Source: Blastococcus sp. TF02A-30 | Lineage (GTDB): Bacteria; Actinomycetota; Actinomycetes; Mycobacteriales; Geodermatophilaceae | NCBI RefSeq assembly: GCF_003319185.1 | Contig: NZ_QOHJ01000001.1 | Span: 620,001-684,000, forward strand | Length of the DNA: 64,000 bases | Reading direction: 5' to 3' | Part shown: one piece after another, positions 33,321 through 42,221 of the stretch | Layout of the letters: every line of letters begins with the position of its first letter | Numbering within the stretch: position 1 is the stretch's first letter | Notes under the pieces: model-generated | Seen by the model: only the letters and a program-made list of their open reading frames with translations | Told to the model about the DNA's origin: nothing | Databases searched by the model: none | Position numbers and translations under genes: made by a program

Positions 33321-34915
33321 CGGCGACGGACACCCAGCAGGCCGCGGACGCCCCTCCCGGCTACGCCCGCCGGTGGTGGGTCCTCGCCACGATGACGGTC
33401 TGCCTGCTCGTGGTGATCATGGGCAACACGATCCTCAACGTCGCCCTCCCCACCCTCCAGCGCGAGCTCGACGCCACCCAGGGCGAGCTGCAGTGGGCCG
33501 TCGACGCCTACATCCTCGTGTTCGCCGGGCTGCTGTTCTCCTGGGGCGTCATCGGCGACCGGATCGGCCGCCGGCGCGTCCTGCTCATCGGCCTGACCGT
33601 CTTCGCCCTGGGCTCGGTGCTCGCCGCCTTCAGCAGCAGCCCCGTCGAGCTCATCGTCTGGCGGGCGGTCATGGGCATCGGCGGCGCCGCCGTGCAGCCG
33701 ACCACCCTCGCCGTGATCACCAACGTCTTCCCGCCCGGCGAGCGCGGGCGGGCGATCGGCGTCTGGGCCGGTACGGCCGGCATCGCCGTCGCCGGCGGCC
33801 CGCTGGCCGGCGGCGCGGTCCTCGAGCACTTCTGGTGGGGCGCGGTGTTCCTCGTCGGCGTCCCGGTCGCCGCCCTCGGCGTCGTCGGCGTCCTCGCCGT
33901 CGTGCCCGAGTCGCGCGACCCGCAGCCGGGCAAGCTCGACGTCCCGGGGGTGCTGCTCTCGATCGTCGCGCTCGCGGGGCTTGTCTACGGCATCATCCGC
34001 GGCGGCGAGGGCGGGGGCTGGCTGACCCCCGGCGTGCTGGTGCCGCTGCTGGGTGGCGCCGTCCTCATGGTGCTGTTCGTCTGGCTGCAGCGCCGGTCCG
34101 AGCACCCGGCGCTCGACGTCGGGCTGTTCCGCAACCCGGCCTTCTCCGCCGCGGCCGCGGCGCTGGGCCTGAACTTCTTCGCGCTGCTCGGCGCGACCTT
34201 CTACCTCGTCTACTACCTGCAGGGCGTGCTCGGCTACAGCCCGCTGCAGAGCGGTGCCTCGCTCATCCCCACGGCGGTCGGCATGGCCGTGATGGCGCCG
34301 CGCAGCTCCCGGCTGGCCGAGCGGTTCGGCGCCAAGGCCGTCGTGGCCACCGGCTTCGTGCTGATCGGGCTGTCGTTCCTCGGCATCCAGCTCCTCGGCG
34401 TCGGCACCGCCGTGTGGCTGGTGCTGGCCGTCCTGCTCGTGCAGGGCCTGGGGATGGGCATGGTCATGGCGCCGTCCACCGAGTCGATCATGTCGGTGGT
34501 CCCGCGCGAGAAGGCCGGCGCCGGGGCGGCGGTGAACAACTCGGTGCGGCAGGTGGGCGGTGCGCTGGGCGTCGCCGTCCTCGGGTCGCTGCTGGCCGGC
34601 GCCTACGCCTCGGCCCTGGGCCGCACCACCGACGCGCTGCCGGTGGGCGTGCGGGACCAGGCCGAGCAGTCCATCGTGGCCACCCTCGAGGTGGTGCGGC
34701 GGCTGCAGGAGTCCGGGGACGCCGAGGCCGCCGAGGCCGCCGCCGGGATCGTCGGACCGGCGCGCGAGGCGTTCGTCCAGGCCATGCACGTCACCGCGAT
34801 CGGCACCGCCGCGGCCAGCGCGCTCGCCACCGTCGTGGTGCTCCGTTGGCTACCGGGGCGCCGCGATCGGGTGGATCCGACCACGCGGACAGGTGAACGA
34901 CCAGCAGGCAGTTGA
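33317..34915 (+). CDS. MFS drug exporter, 14-TMS EmrB/QacA family
   Basis: A 532-residue membrane transporter of the DHA2 drug:H+ antiporter family. About 14 transmembrane helices are predicted. Motif A is GVIGDRIGRRRVL, motif C-like text is AVAGGPLAGGAVLEHFWWGAVF, and the first helix ends with NTILNVALPTLQREL, a DHA2 signature. Substrates cannot be read from sequence; cationic dyes, antibiotics or small metabolites are typical. It is coupled by GTGA to the YbjN gene, extending the mshA operon. The C-terminal tail is hydrophilic and basic. Confidence 0.93.
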   Translation: MTATDTQQAADAPPGYARRWWVLATMTVCLLVVIMGNTILNVALPTLQRELDATQGELQWAVDAYILVFAGLLFSWGVIGDRIGRRRVLLIGLTVFALGSVLAAFSSSPVELIVWRAVMGIGGAAVQPTTLAVITNVFPPGERGRAIGVWAGTAGIAVAGGPLAGGAVLEHFWWGAVFLVGVPVAALGVVGVLAVVPESRDPQPGKLDVPGVLLSIVALAGLVYGIIRGGEGGGWLTPGVLVPLLGGAVLMVLFVWLQRRSEHPALDVGLFRNPAFSAAAAALGLNFFALLGATFYLVYYLQGVLGYSPLQSGASLIPTAVGMAVMAPRSSRLAERFGAKAVVATGFVLIGLSFLGIQLLGVGTAVWLVLAVLLVQGLGMGMVMAPSTESIMSVVPREKAGAGAAVNNSVRQVGGALGVAVLGSLLAGAYASALGRTTDALPVGVRDQAEQSIVATLEVVRRLQESGDAEAAEAAAGIVGPAREAFVQAMHVTAIGTAAASALATVVVLRWLPGRRDRVDPTTRTGERPAGS

Positions 34916-35006
34916 CGCTCCGTCACCGAACGCACAGGCTGGCCGGGTCACCGCGCGGGGGAGGGGATCCCCGCCCGGGACGTGCACCCCCGGGGGAGAT
35001 CCACCT

Positions 35007-36296
35007 GTGTCCGACGGCCTGACCGCCACCCGTCCCGAGCTGCCCGCAGGCCTGCGCGGCCGGCGCGACCCGTTCGCGCCGCTGCACGAGAACGCGCTCG
35101 CCGCCCTGCTGCGGGACCCGCGGCACCCGGGCTCCGCGTCCGCGGCCGTGCCGGTCGGCGGTGCGCCGCTGCCGGTCACCCGCTACGCGGACGGCGTCGA
35201 GCGGATCAACCTCGGCACCGGCAACTACCTCGGCCTGGCCGGCGACCCCCGGGTGGCCGAGGCGGCCACCGACGCGCTGCACCGCTACGGCACCAGCACC
35301 TCGGGCAGCCGGGTCCTCAACGGCACCAGCCGGCTGCACCTGCAGCTGGAGGAGGAGCTCGCCGACTTCTACGGCACCGAGGCCGCCGTCCTCACCTCCA
35401 GCGGGGTCAACGCCAACGTCGCGCTGCTGTCCACCGCCTGCGCGCCCGGTGACGTCCTGCTGGTCGACGCGCACGTGCACGCCAGCCTGCACGCCGCCGC
35501 CGCGGCCAGCCGCGGCACCGTGCAGCGGTGGCGGCACAACGACCTCGACGCGCTCGTGGCGCGGCTCGAGGCGCTGGACGAGCGCGCCGGCGCCGTCGTC
35601 GTGGTGGACGGCGTCTACTCCATGACCGGCGAGATCGCGCCGCTGGCGGCGATCACCGAGCTGTGCGAGCGCTACGGCGCCCGGCTCGTGGTCGACGAGG
35701 CGCACGGCCTGGGGGTGCTGGGCGCCGGCGGCCGCGGAGCCGGCGAGGCCCTGGGCATTGCCGACCGGGTCGACGCCGTCACCATCGCGCTGAGCAAGTC
35801 GCTGGCCAGCGTCGGCGGCGCGGTGATGACCACGCGCGCCGCGGCCGACGGCATGCGTGCCTCGGCGATGCCCTACGTCTTCAGCGCCGCGAACGACCCC
35901 GCCTCGGTCGGGGCCGCCCTCGCCTCGCTGCGCATCCTGCGCGCCGAGCCGGAGCGGGTCACCCGCCTGCAGGACGGCTGCGCGCTGCTGCGCCAGGTGC
36001 TCGCCGACGCCGGTGCCGCGCCGATCAGCGGCGAGGGCGCGGTCGTCGCCGTCCCCACCGGCGCGGACGAGGTGACCGGCCTGGCGTGGAAGACCGCCTT
36101 CGCCCAGGGCGTCTACACCAACGCCGTCGCCTACCCCGCCGTGCCGCGCGGCAAGGGCGTGCTGCGCCTCACCGTGATGGCCACGCACACCCCCGCGCAG
36201 CTGCGCGAGGCCGGCGAGGTCGTCGCCGCGGCGGTGCACGCGGCCCGCGCGGCCCTGGACCCGCCGGTCCCGGCGCCGCGCGAGGTCGTCGCCTGA
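35007..36296 (+). CDS. Alpha-oxoamine synthase-family PLP enzyme
   Basis: A 429-residue fold-type I PLP enzyme of the alpha-oxoamine synthase family (8-amino-7-oxononanoate synthase, KBL, serine palmitoyltransferase, ALA synthase). Text includes [49 protein letters not shown], and the PLP Lys in [12 protein letters not shown] at residue 264. The enzyme condenses an acyl-CoA or acyl-ACP with an amino acid. No biotin gene is nearby, so BioF is not assured. A GGGGGAG site lies 8 bases before the GTG. An amino-terminal extension of about 60 residues precedes the core. Confidence 0.85.
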   Translation: MSDGLTATRPELPAGLRGRRDPFAPLHENALAALLRDPRHPGSASAAVPVGGAPLPVTRYADGVERINLGTGNYLGLAGDPRVAEAATDALHRYGTSTSGSRVLNGTSRLHLQLEEELADFYGTEAAVLTSSGVNANVALLSTACAPGDVLLVDAHVHASLHAAAAASRGTVQRWRHNDLDALVARLEALDERAGAVVVVDGVYSMTGEIAPLAAITELCERYGARLVVDEAHGLGVLGAGGRGAGEALGIADRVDAVTIALSKSLASVGGAVMTTRAAADGMRASAMPYVFSAANDPASVGAALASLRILRAEPERVTRLQDGCALLRQVLADAGAAPISGEGAVVAVPTGADEVTGLAWKTAFAQGVYTNAVAYPAVPRGKGVLRLTVMATHTPAQLREAGEVVAAAVHAARAALDPPVPAPREVVA

Positions 36297-36310
36297 GGCA
36301 GGATGACCGC

Positions 36311-37066
36311 GTGACGAACCCCGGGACCCTGGTGCTGCTCCGCCACGGCGAGAGCGAGTGGAACAAGGCCAACCTGTTCACCGGCTGGGTGGACGTGCCG
36401 CTCTCGGAGAAGGGCCGGACCGAGGCCGCCCGCGGCGGCCGGCTGCTCGCCGAGCACGGCCTGCTGCCCGACGTCTCGCACACCTCGCTGCTGCGTCGGG
36501 CGATCATGACCGCCGAGCTGGCGCTGCACGAGGCCGACCGGCAGTGGATCCCGGTCAAGCGCTCCTGGCGGCTCAACGAGCGGCACTACGGCGCCCTGCA
36601 GGGCAAGGACAAGGCCGCCACGCTCGCCGAGTACGGCGAGGAGCAGTTCATGACCTGGCGCCGCTCCTACGACACCCCGCCGCCGCCGATCGAGCCCGGC
36701 AGCGAGTTCGCCCAGGACGGCGACGCCCGCTACGCGTTCCTGCCGCCGGAGGCGCGGCCGGCCACCGAGTGCCTGAAGGACGTCGTCGTCCGGATGCTGC
36801 CCTACTGGTACGACGCGATCGTCCCCGACCTGCGCGAGGGGAAGACCGTGCTGGTCGCCGCGCACGGCAACAGCCTGCGGGCGCTGGTCAAGCACCTCGA
36901 CGGCATGGGCGACGACGAGGTGGTCGGGCTCAACATCCCGACCGGCGTCCCGCTGCGCTACGACCTGGACGACGACCTGCGCCCGGTGAAGACTGGCGGC
37001 GAGTACCTCGACCCCGACGCCGCGGCCGCCGCCATCGAGGCGGTCAAGAACCAGGGCAAGCGCTGA
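36311..37066 (+). CDS. gpmA: 2,3-bisphosphoglycerate-dependent phosphoglycerate mutase
   Basis: A 251-residue glycolytic enzyme that interconverts 3- and 2-phosphoglycerate. The phosphorylated His lies in [20 protein letters not shown], with [12 protein letters not shown] and the second catalytic His in [18 protein letters not shown]. All are standard dPGM motifs, and length matches the family. Gene order gpm1-phoU/senX3-regX3 is as in Rv0489-Rv0491. The GTG at 36311 follows a CAGGAT -10-like box by 6 bases, so it may be leaderless; no strong ribosome site is seen. Its stop abuts that of phoU (stops at 37064-37066 and 37067-37069). Confidence 0.96.
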   Translation: MTNPGTLVLLRHGESEWNKANLFTGWVDVPLSEKGRTEAARGGRLLAEHGLLPDVSHTSLLRRAIMTAELALHEADRQWIPVKRSWRLNERHYGALQGKDKAATLAEYGEEQFMTWRRSYDTPPPPIEPGSEFAQDGDARYAFLPPEARPATECLKDVVVRMLPYWYDAIVPDLREGKTVLVAAHGNSLRALVKHLDGMGDDEVVGLNIPTGVPLRYDLDDDLRPVKTGGEYLDPDAAAAAIEAVKNQGKR

Positions 37067-37726
37067 TCAGCCGGCGGTCGTCGTCTCGTAGCGCTCGCCA
37101 GTGACCAGGTAGACGACCCGGCGGGCGACGCTGACCGCGTGGTCGGCGAAGCGCTCGTAGTACCGCCCGAGCAGGGTGATGTCGATGGCCGACTCGATGC
37201 CGTGCGGCCACGACTCGCTCAGCAGCTGCCGGAACAGGCCGCGGTGGATCCGGTCCATCGCGTCGTCGTCGGTCTCCAGCTCCCGGGCGGCCTCGACGTC
37301 GTGCTTGGCGATGACCGTCGCGGTCTTGGTGATCAGCAGCTCCGCCACGTTGCCGGCCTCGAGGAACGCGGGGCGCACCTCCTGCGGCACCGCGTGGTCG
37401 GGGAACCGCATGCGGGCCACCTTGGCGATGTGCGCGGCCAGGTCGCCCATCCGCTCCAGGTCGCTGACGATCCGCATGGCCGTGGTGATCGTCCGCAGGT
37501 CACCGGCCACCGGCTGCTGCTGGGCGAGCAGGGTGAAGGTGCGCTGCTCGATGCTCTCGCGGGTCGCGTCGATCTGGTCGTCGCCGGCGATGACGAGGTC
37601 GGCCAGCGCGACGTCGGCGTCCAGCAGCGCCGTCGTGGCGGTGCTCATCTGCGAGCCCACGGAGTTGGCCATCTCCACCAGGCAGGCGTTGATGTCGTCG
37701 AGTTCCTCGTGGTAGCTGTCGCGCAC
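37067..37726 (-). CDS. phoU: Phosphate signalling regulator PhoU
   Basis: A 219-residue cytoplasmic helical protein that links the Pst transporter to the SenX3 kinase and dampens signalling when phosphate is plentiful. Two three-helix PhoU repeats are present. The first has HEELDDINACLVEMAN, the second DDAMDRIHRGLFRQL; DLRTITTAMRIVSDLERMGDLAAHIAKVA is the conserved core, repeated as RYYERFADHAVSVARRVVYLVTG. Metal-binding (E/D)xxxD patterns sit in those stretches. The GTG at 37726 has a GAGGAGGAC site. It is divergent from senX3 with a PHO box between. Confidence 0.96.
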   Translation of the reverse strand: MRDSYHEELDDINACLVEMANSVGSQMSTATTALLDADVALADLVIAGDDQIDATRESIEQRTFTLLAQQQPVAGDLRTITTAMRIVSDLERMGDLAAHIAKVARMRFPDHAVPQEVRPAFLEAGNVAELLITKTATVIAKHDVEAARELETDDDAMDRIHRGLFRQLLSESWPHGIESAIDITLLGRYYERFADHAVSVARRVVYLVTGERYETTTAG

Positions 37727-37776
37727 GGTCGTCCTCCTCGCGGGGCGCGGCACCTCGCCGTACCCGGTCCGTCCCG

Positions 37777-37782
37777 ACCCTA
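37777..37782 (-). promoter_or_regulatory. phoU -10 box TAGGGT
   Basis: TAGGGT on the minus strand places the transcript start near 37770, leaving a leader of about 45 bases. The PHO box lies just upstream of the -35 position for this promoter. Confidence 0.5.
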
Positions 37783-37809
37783 GGCGTGAGCCGGGGAGCT
37801 CCGGCCGCA

Positions 37810-37842
37810 CCCAGGTGAACGCCGCCCCACGCCCATGTGAAC
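37810..37842 (-). promoter_or_regulatory. PHO box in the phoU-senX3 spacer
   Basis: Read on the minus strand: GTTCACATGGG (37842-37832), a diverged unit (37831-37821), and GTTCACCTGGG (37820-37810). Two good 11-base half-sites lie exactly 22 bases apart, the same phase as at pstS. This suggests feedback by phosphorylated RegX3 on phoU, senX3-regX3, or both. Confidence 0.75.
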
Positions 37843-37902
37843 ATCCGGCAGCCCGCGTCCCCCGGTCGAGGTGGGAGCCGCGGCGGAGAGGCGTTCCGCA
37901 CC

Positions 37903-37908
37903 TAGCAT
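37903..37908 (+). promoter_or_regulatory. senX3 -10 box TAGCAT
   Basis: TAGCAT is followed by 7 bases and the GTG at 37916, consistent with a leaderless senX3-regX3 transcript. Confidence 0.65.
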
Positions 37909-37915
37909 CGGCCAT

Positions 37916-39106
37916 GTGAGCCCGCTGGTCGCCTTGGTGGTCGGCCTCGTCCTGGGCGCGGCCGCCGCCGTCACGGTGCTGCTCCGCTCCCGCGGTGAGG
38001 TCGGTGGTCCCCGACCCGACCCCGTCGTCCCGCTGCCCGAGGCGGCCATGGCCCGCCGGCTCCTCGACCTCATGGACCCCGCCGTCGTCGTCGTCGACGC
38101 GGACGAGGCGGTCCTGCTGGCCAACCCGGCCGCCCGGGCGCTGGGCATCGTCCGGGGCAACCGGCTGCTGGTGCCGGAGCTGCTGCACCTGGCGCGGGGT
38201 GTGCGGTCCGGTGGCAGCCGGCGGGGTGACGTGCGGCTGCCGGGCAGCCTGGTCGGCTCCGGGCCCCGCCTGGTCGGCGTGCACGGGGTCCGCCTGGACA
38301 GCGGGACCGCGCCGCCCCCGGGGCCGGTGGCCCTGGTGCTGCTCGACGTCACCGAGGCCCGGCGCACCGAGGTCGTGCGCCGCGACTTCGTCGCCAACGT
38401 GGGCCACGAGCTGAAGACCCCGGTCGGGGCGATGGCGCTCCTGGCCGAGGCGATCGAGGGCGCCGCCGACGACCCGGAGGCGGTGCAGCGCTTCGCCGCC
38501 CGGATCCGCCACGAGGCCGACCGGCTGGCCCGGCTGGTCCGCGAGCTCATCGACCTGTCCCGGCTGCAGGGCGGCGAGCCGCTGCCCGAGCTGCTGCCCG
38601 TGGACGTGGACCGGGTGCTCGCCGAGGCCGTGGACCGCACCCGCACCGCGGCCCGCGCCAAGGGGCTGGAGATCGCCGTGGGCGGCCAGCACGGGCTGGT
38701 GGTCCGCGGGGTCGAGGCCCAGCTGGCCACGGCGGTCACCAACCTGCTGGCCAACGCCGTCGCCTACAGCCCGGAGGCCAGCCGGATCGCCGTCGCCGCC
38801 CGCGCCCGGTCGGGGTTCGCCGAGATCGCCGTGACCGACAGCGGCATCGGCATCCCGCGGCAGGACCGCCAGCGGGTCTTCGAGCGCTTCTACCGCGTCG
38901 ACCAGTCGCGGGCGAGCGCCACCGGTGGGACCGGCCTGGGCCTGGCCATCGTCAAGCACGTCGCGAGCAACCACGGCGGCTCGGTGACGGTGTGGAGCGA
39001 AGAGGGCCTGGGCTCGACGTTCACCCTGCGCATCCCGCTGGCGGCTCCGCCGGCGGAACCCGTCGGCGACACCGTCGCCGCGCAACCCCGAGAGGGAGAC
39101 GCATGA
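37916..39106 (+). CDS. senX3: Phosphate-sensing histidine kinase SenX3
   Basis: A 396-residue sensor kinase. One N-terminal transmembrane segment (LVALVVGLVLGAAAAVTVLL) is followed by a PAS-like domain (about 45-150), a HisKA domain with the phosphorylated His in VANVGHELKTPVGAM at about residue 163, and an HATPase domain with NLLANAVAYSPE, VTDSGIGIPRQD and GTGLGLAIVKHVASNHGG. It has almost no extracellular loop, which fits indirect sensing through PhoU and Pst instead of free phosphate. The likely leaderless GTG follows a TAGCAT box. regX3 overlaps its stop by ATGA. Confidence 0.95.
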   Translation: MSPLVALVVGLVLGAAAAVTVLLRSRGEVGGPRPDPVVPLPEAAMARRLLDLMDPAVVVVDADEAVLLANPAARALGIVRGNRLLVPELLHLARGVRSGGSRRGDVRLPGSLVGSGPRLVGVHGVRLDSGTAPPPGPVALVLLDVTEARRTEVVRRDFVANVGHELKTPVGAMALLAEAIEGAADDPEAVQRFAARIRHEADRLARLVRELIDLSRLQGGEPLPELLPVDVDRVLAEAVDRTRTAARAKGLEIAVGGQHGLVVRGVEAQLATAVTNLLANAVAYSPEASRIAVAARARSGFAEIAVTDSGIGIPRQDRQRVFERFYRVDQSRASATGGTGLGLAIVKHVASNHGGSVTVWSEEGLGSTFTLRIPLAAPPAEPVGDTVAAQPREGDA

Positions 39107-39789
39107 CCCGCGTGCTGGTGGTGGAGGACGAGGAGTCCTTCTCCGACGCGCTGTCCTACATGCTGCGGCGCGAGGGCTACGACGCCGTCGTGGCGTCGAA
39201 CGGCCCGGACGCGCTGGCCGAGTTCGACCGCGGCGGTGCCGACATCGTGCTGCTGGACCTCATGCTGCCCGGGCTGCCCGGCACCGAGGTGTGCCGGCAG
39301 CTGCGGTCCCGCAGCGGGGTGCCGATCATCATGCTCACGGCCAAGGACGGCGAGATCGACAAGGTCGTGGGCCTGGAGCTCGGCGCCGACGACTACGTGA
39401 CCAAGCCGTACTCGGCGCGCGAGCTGGTCGCCCGGATCCGCGCGGTGCTGCGCCGCCGCGGCGAGGCCGTGGAGCCGGCGGGGTCCGACGGCGTGCTGGA
39501 GGCCGGCCCGGTCCGCATGGACGTCGAGCGGCACGTGGTCTCGGTGGGCGGCGAGCCGGTGGCCCTGCCGCTCAAGGAGTTCGACCTGCTCGAGCTGCTG
39601 CTGCGCAACGCCGGGCGGGTGCTCACCCGGGCGCAGCTGATCGACCGGGTGTGGGGCTCGGACTACGTGGGCGACACCAAGACCCTCGACGTCCACGTCA
39701 AGCGGCTGCGGGCCAAGCTCGAGCCCGACCCCGCCAACCCGACCTACCTGCTGACGGTGCGGGGCCTGGGCTACAAGCTCGAGGCGTGA
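39103..39789 (+). CDS. regX3: Response regulator RegX3
   Basis: A 228-residue OmpR-family regulator. The receiver has the acidic pair in VVEDEESF, phospho-acceptor Asp52 in DLMLPGLPG, and Lys in LTAKDGEID, with the switch text KPYSARELVARIRAVLRRRG. The winged helix has LPLKEFDLLELLLRNAGRVLTRAQL and TKTLDVHVKRLRAKLEPD. When phosphorylated by SenX3 it activates phosphate-starvation genes. Two PHO boxes in this window (upstream of pstS and in the phoU-senX3 spacer) are its likely sites. It starts inside the senX3 stop (ATGA), and a hairpin terminator follows. Confidence 0.96.
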   Translation: MTRVLVVEDEESFSDALSYMLRREGYDAVVASNGPDALAEFDRGGADIVLLDLMLPGLPGTEVCRQLRSRSGVPIIMLTAKDGEIDKVVGLELGADDYVTKPYSARELVARIRAVLRRRGEAVEPAGSDGVLEAGPVRMDVERHVVSVGGEPVALPLKEFDLLELLLRNAGRVLTRAQLIDRVWGSDYVGDTKTLDVHVKRLRAKLEPDPANPTYLLTVRGLGYKLEA

Positions 39790-39793
39790 AGGA

Positions 39794-39843
39794 CCCCCAG
39801 CCGCCCCACCGCTCGCGCGCTCGCGGCGGGCCCCTGCTGGGGG
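39794..39843 (+). terminator. Hairpin terminator after regX3
   Basis: Arms CCCCCAGC (39794-39801) and GCTGGGGG (39836-39843), with further pairing inside the GC-rich loop, start 4 bases after the regX3 stop. Confidence 0.6.
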
Positions 39844-39877
39844 CCGAACTGCTCGCCCGACCTACGGGCTCAGTGCC

Positions 39878-40057
39878 TCAGTTCTTGAGGTCGTCGATCT
39901 TCTCGGAGGCCTCGGCCTTCGTGAGGTCCTCGGGGACCTCCTCGTCGGTGCCGCGGGCCAGCGTCTCCAGGTAGCTCTTCTGCGCACCGGTGGCCGGCTC
40001 GTCGCCGGTCACCCAGTCGGACGGGTCCTTCTCCAGCGTGGGGTCCTGTTCGCTCAT
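39878..40057 (-). CDS. DUF3072 small protein
   Basis: A 59-residue acidic soluble protein. The text DWVTGDEPATGAQKSYLETLA followed by EVPEDLTKAEASEKIDDLK is the complete DUF3072 pattern. The domain forms a small helical unit with a conserved TGAQxxYLxxL stretch; its function is unknown, although related text appears in helicase-associated and BRCT-linked proteins. A TAGGCT -10 box ends 7 bases before the ATG, so a leaderless transcript is likely. The gene lies between regX3 (convergent) and a small zinc-ribbon-like gene on the same strand. Confidence 0.88.
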   Translation of the reverse strand: MSEQDPTLEKDPSDWVTGDEPATGAQKSYLETLARGTDEEVPEDLTKAEASEKIDDLKN

Positions 40058-40064
40058 GTGTTCG

Positions 40065-40070
40065 AGCCTA
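40065..40070 (-). promoter_or_regulatory. -10 box TAGGCT for the DUF3072 gene
   Basis: On the minus strand TAGGCT is followed by 7 bases and the ATG at 40057. Its TAG is also the stop codon of the upstream gene. Confidence 0.6.
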
Positions 40071-40289
40071 GGCCGGGAGGAGCGTCTCCGCTCGTCGGAC
40101 GGCGACCTCGAGCGCGGCCGCGCGGCGGGCCTCCTCGACACGCCGGCCGGTGCGGTGCACGTGCTCCTGGCCGCAGCCGGGGCAGGTGACGTGGACGGCG
40201 ATCGCGTCGGCGTGGTTGACGACCGCCCGGACGGCGGACAGCCCGACCAGCTCGCGGTTCCCGGTGACGGGGCAGGTGATCAGCAACAT
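40068..40289 (-). CDS. Small Cys-containing hypothetical protein
   Basis: A 73-residue protein with LLITCPVTGNREL at the N-terminus and HVTCPGCGQEHVH in the middle. Three Cys and several His could form a zinc-ribbon-like site. The C-terminal half is an Arg/Ala/Glu helix. I recognise no named family. The phrase 'CPVTG' is common in small actinobacterial zinc-ribbon proteins. The ATG at 40289 has no clear ribosome site. It lies 10 bases before the DUF3072 gene and 81 bases from the divergent GlxA gene. Confidence 0.6.
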   Translation of the reverse strand: MLLITCPVTGNRELVGLSAVRAVVNHADAIAVHVTCPGCGQEHVHRTGRRVEEARRAAALEVAVRRAETLLPA

Positions 40290-40370
40290 GCGAGCAGCGT
40301 GCTCGGCGGCGACCGCCGCGACGAGTGGCAGGACCGACCGCTATCGCCGATTTTCTGCCATGATGCCGGC

Positions 40371-41429
40371 ATGGCTGAACCGGGAACCCCGATCGTGGTC
40401 AGCGCCGTCGTCGCCGACGGGCTGATCGGCAGCTTCGGCCTCGGCGTGTGCCACGAGGTCTTCGCCTACGACCGCAGCCGGCTCGGGCTGCCGCGGTTCG
40501 ACTTCGCCGTGGTCGCCGAGGAGCCGGGCATCCTGCGCACCGACACCGGGCTGGGCGTCCTGGTCGAGCACGGGCTGGAGCGCCTGGAGCGCTCGGACGT
40601 CGTGCTGATCACCGCGTGGGAGCTGTTCGACCGCGTCCCCTCGGAGACGCTGCTCGACGCCCTGCGCGCGGCGCACGCCCGCGGGGCCACGCTGATCAGC
40701 CACTGCACCGGCGTCTTCGTGCTGGCGGCCGCCGGGCTGCTCGACGGCATGCGGGTCACCACGCACTGGCGCTGGGCCGGCGAGCTGGCGGCCCGCTTCC
40801 CCGACCTGGACGTCGACCCGACGGTCCTCTACGTCGACAACGGCTCGATCCTCACCGGCGCCGGGACGGCGGCCGGCGTCGACACCCTGCTGCACCTGAT
40901 CCGCCGCGAGTGGGGTGCCGCGGCGGCCAACGCGCTGGCCCGCGAGATGGTGGTCCCGCCGCACCGCGACGGCGGCCAGGCGCAGTACATCGACGCCCCG
41001 GTGGCCCGCTGCGAGGACGACCTGCTGGGGGCGGTGCTGGAGTGGGCGACCGCCCACCTGGCCGAGGACATCAGCGTGGAGCTGCTCGCCCGGCGGGCCC
41101 TGATGAGCCCGCGCACGTTCGCCCGGCGGTTCAAGGCCACCACCGGGACGACGCCGCACGCCTGGCTGCTGCAGCAGCGGCTGTCGGCGGCCGAGGCGCT
41201 GCTGGAGGAGACCGACGCCCCGGTCGAGGAGATCGCCCGGCTGGTCGGCTTCGGCACCGCGGCCGGCCTGCGCGAGCAGTTCGCCCGACGGCGCGGGGTC
41301 TCCCCGCGGGCCTACCGGCAGACGTTCCGCTCAGCCGGGGCGGCGCCGGTGCAGCTGGACGGGCACCGGGCTGGCGGGGTGGGGCGCCACGAGCCCCTGG
41401 TCGAGGCGGAGCTGGGCCAGCCGGCGTAG
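40371..41429 (+). CDS. GlxA-type transcriptional regulator (DJ-1/PfpI + AraC)
   Basis: A 352-residue regulator. The N-terminal DJ-1/PfpI-like domain has the Cys in [19 protein letters not shown] at about residue 112 and the following [15 protein letters not shown], both usual for GlxA-family sensors. The C-terminal AraC DNA-binding domain (about 225-325) has [37 protein letters not shown] and [30 protein letters not shown]. The ligand is unknown. A CATGAT box 6 bases before the ATG may be a leaderless -10. Its 3' end overlaps the convergent downstream gene by 99 bases. Confidence 0.9.
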   Translation: MAEPGTPIVVSAVVADGLIGSFGLGVCHEVFAYDRSRLGLPRFDFAVVAEEPGILRTDTGLGVLVEHGLERLERSDVVLITAWELFDRVPSETLLDALRAAHARGATLISHCTGVFVLAAAGLLDGMRVTTHWRWAGELAARFPDLDVDPTVLYVDNGSILTGAGTAAGVDTLLHLIRREWGAAAANALAREMVVPPHRDGGQAQYIDAPVARCEDDLLGAVLEWATAHLAEDISVELLARRALMSPRTFARRFKATTGTTPHAWLLQQRLSAAEALLEETDAPVEEIARLVGFGTAAGLREQFARRRGVSPRAYRQTFRSAGAAPVQLDGHRAGGVGRHEPLVEAELGQPA

Positions 41430-42134
41430 CTCGGCGTAGGCGTCGGCGCCGATCAGCGCGGTCAGCTCGGCGGCGTAGGTGTCCACCAGCGGCTCCGGGG
41501 AGACGTGGGCGGTGGGGGAGCCGGTGCACCACCAGTGCAGGTCGTGCCCGCCCGGACCCCAGCCGCGCCGGTCGAACTCGCCGACGCTGTCCACGAGGAC
41601 GCGGGTGCCGTCCGGCCGCTCCTCGTGCTCCTGCTCGCGGCGCACCGGCAGCTGCCAGCAGACGTCGGGCTTGGTGGTGAGCGGGTGCAGGCCGTGGCGC
41701 AGCGCCATGCGGTGCAGCGCGCAGCCGGCGCCGCCGGGGAACCCCGGCCGGTTGAGGAAGACGCAGGCGCCGTCGACGGTGCGGGTCCGCAGCGAGCGCG
41801 CGCCCTCCTCGGCGTCGTCGGCGTCGTCCTCCTCGGTCCAGGCCCCGCGCCCGACCGGGGCGAGCTGCCAGTCCTCGTGCTCGAGGTCGGCGACGGCGGC
41901 GGTGACGCGGGAGAGGTCGTCCTCGTCGGTGAAGAAGGCGCCGTGGCTGCAGCAGCCGTCGTCGGGCCTGCCCTCCACGACACCGGCGCAGCCGCGACCG
42001 TAGACGCAGGTCCACGCGGAGGTCAGCCAGGTGAGGTCGGCGCGGACGCGGTGCCCGGGGTCGGCCGGGTCGGCGAACTCCACCCACTCGCGGGCGAAGT
42101 CGAGCGGCACCTCGTCCGGTGGGTCCTGCGGCAC
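41331..42134 (-). CDS. Conserved Cys-rich protein (Rv0495c-like)
   Basis: A 267-residue soluble protein with scattered Cys: [42 protein letters not shown] and HWWCTGSP. This pattern, with an N-terminal [17 protein letters not shown], fits mycobacterial Rv0495c and related proteins next to ppx1. The Cys clusters resemble metal-binding YkgJ-type proteins, but no activity is known. The GTG at 42134 lies 6 bases after a TAGGCT -10 box, so it is probably leaderless. The last 33 codons overlap the 3' end of the GlxA gene on the other strand. Confidence 0.86.
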   Translation of the reverse strand: MPQDPPDEVPLDFAREWVEFADPADPGHRVRADLTWLTSAWTCVYGRGCAGVVEGRPDDGCCSHGAFFTDEDDLSRVTAAVADLEHEDWQLAPVGRGAWTEEDDADDAEEGARSLRTRTVDGACVFLNRPGFPGGAGCALHRMALRHGLHPLTTKPDVCWQLPVRREQEHEERPDGTRVLVDSVGEFDRRGWGPGGHDLHWWCTGSPTAHVSPEPLVDTYAAELTALIGADAYAELRRLAQLRLDQGLVAPHPASPVPVQLHRRRPG

Positions 42135-42140
42135 CGGCCC

Positions 42141-42146
42141 AGCCTA
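42141..42146 (-). promoter_or_regulatory. -10 box TAGGCT for the Cys-rich gene
   Basis: On the minus strand TAGGCT is followed by 6 bases and the GTG at 42134, consistent with a leaderless start. Confidence 0.6.
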
Positions 42147-42221
42147 GAAGAGGGACCCCTCCCTCTCGCACCTCGCTGCGCTCGGTATGAGCCTCCGGAG
42201 GGGGCCGGGCAAGATGGCCGC

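Noticed and set aside
34916..35006. GC-rich palindromes before the alpha-oxoamine synthase, possible riboswitch
   Set aside because: No match to a known riboswitch core that I can recognise; short self-complementary runs are common at this base composition.
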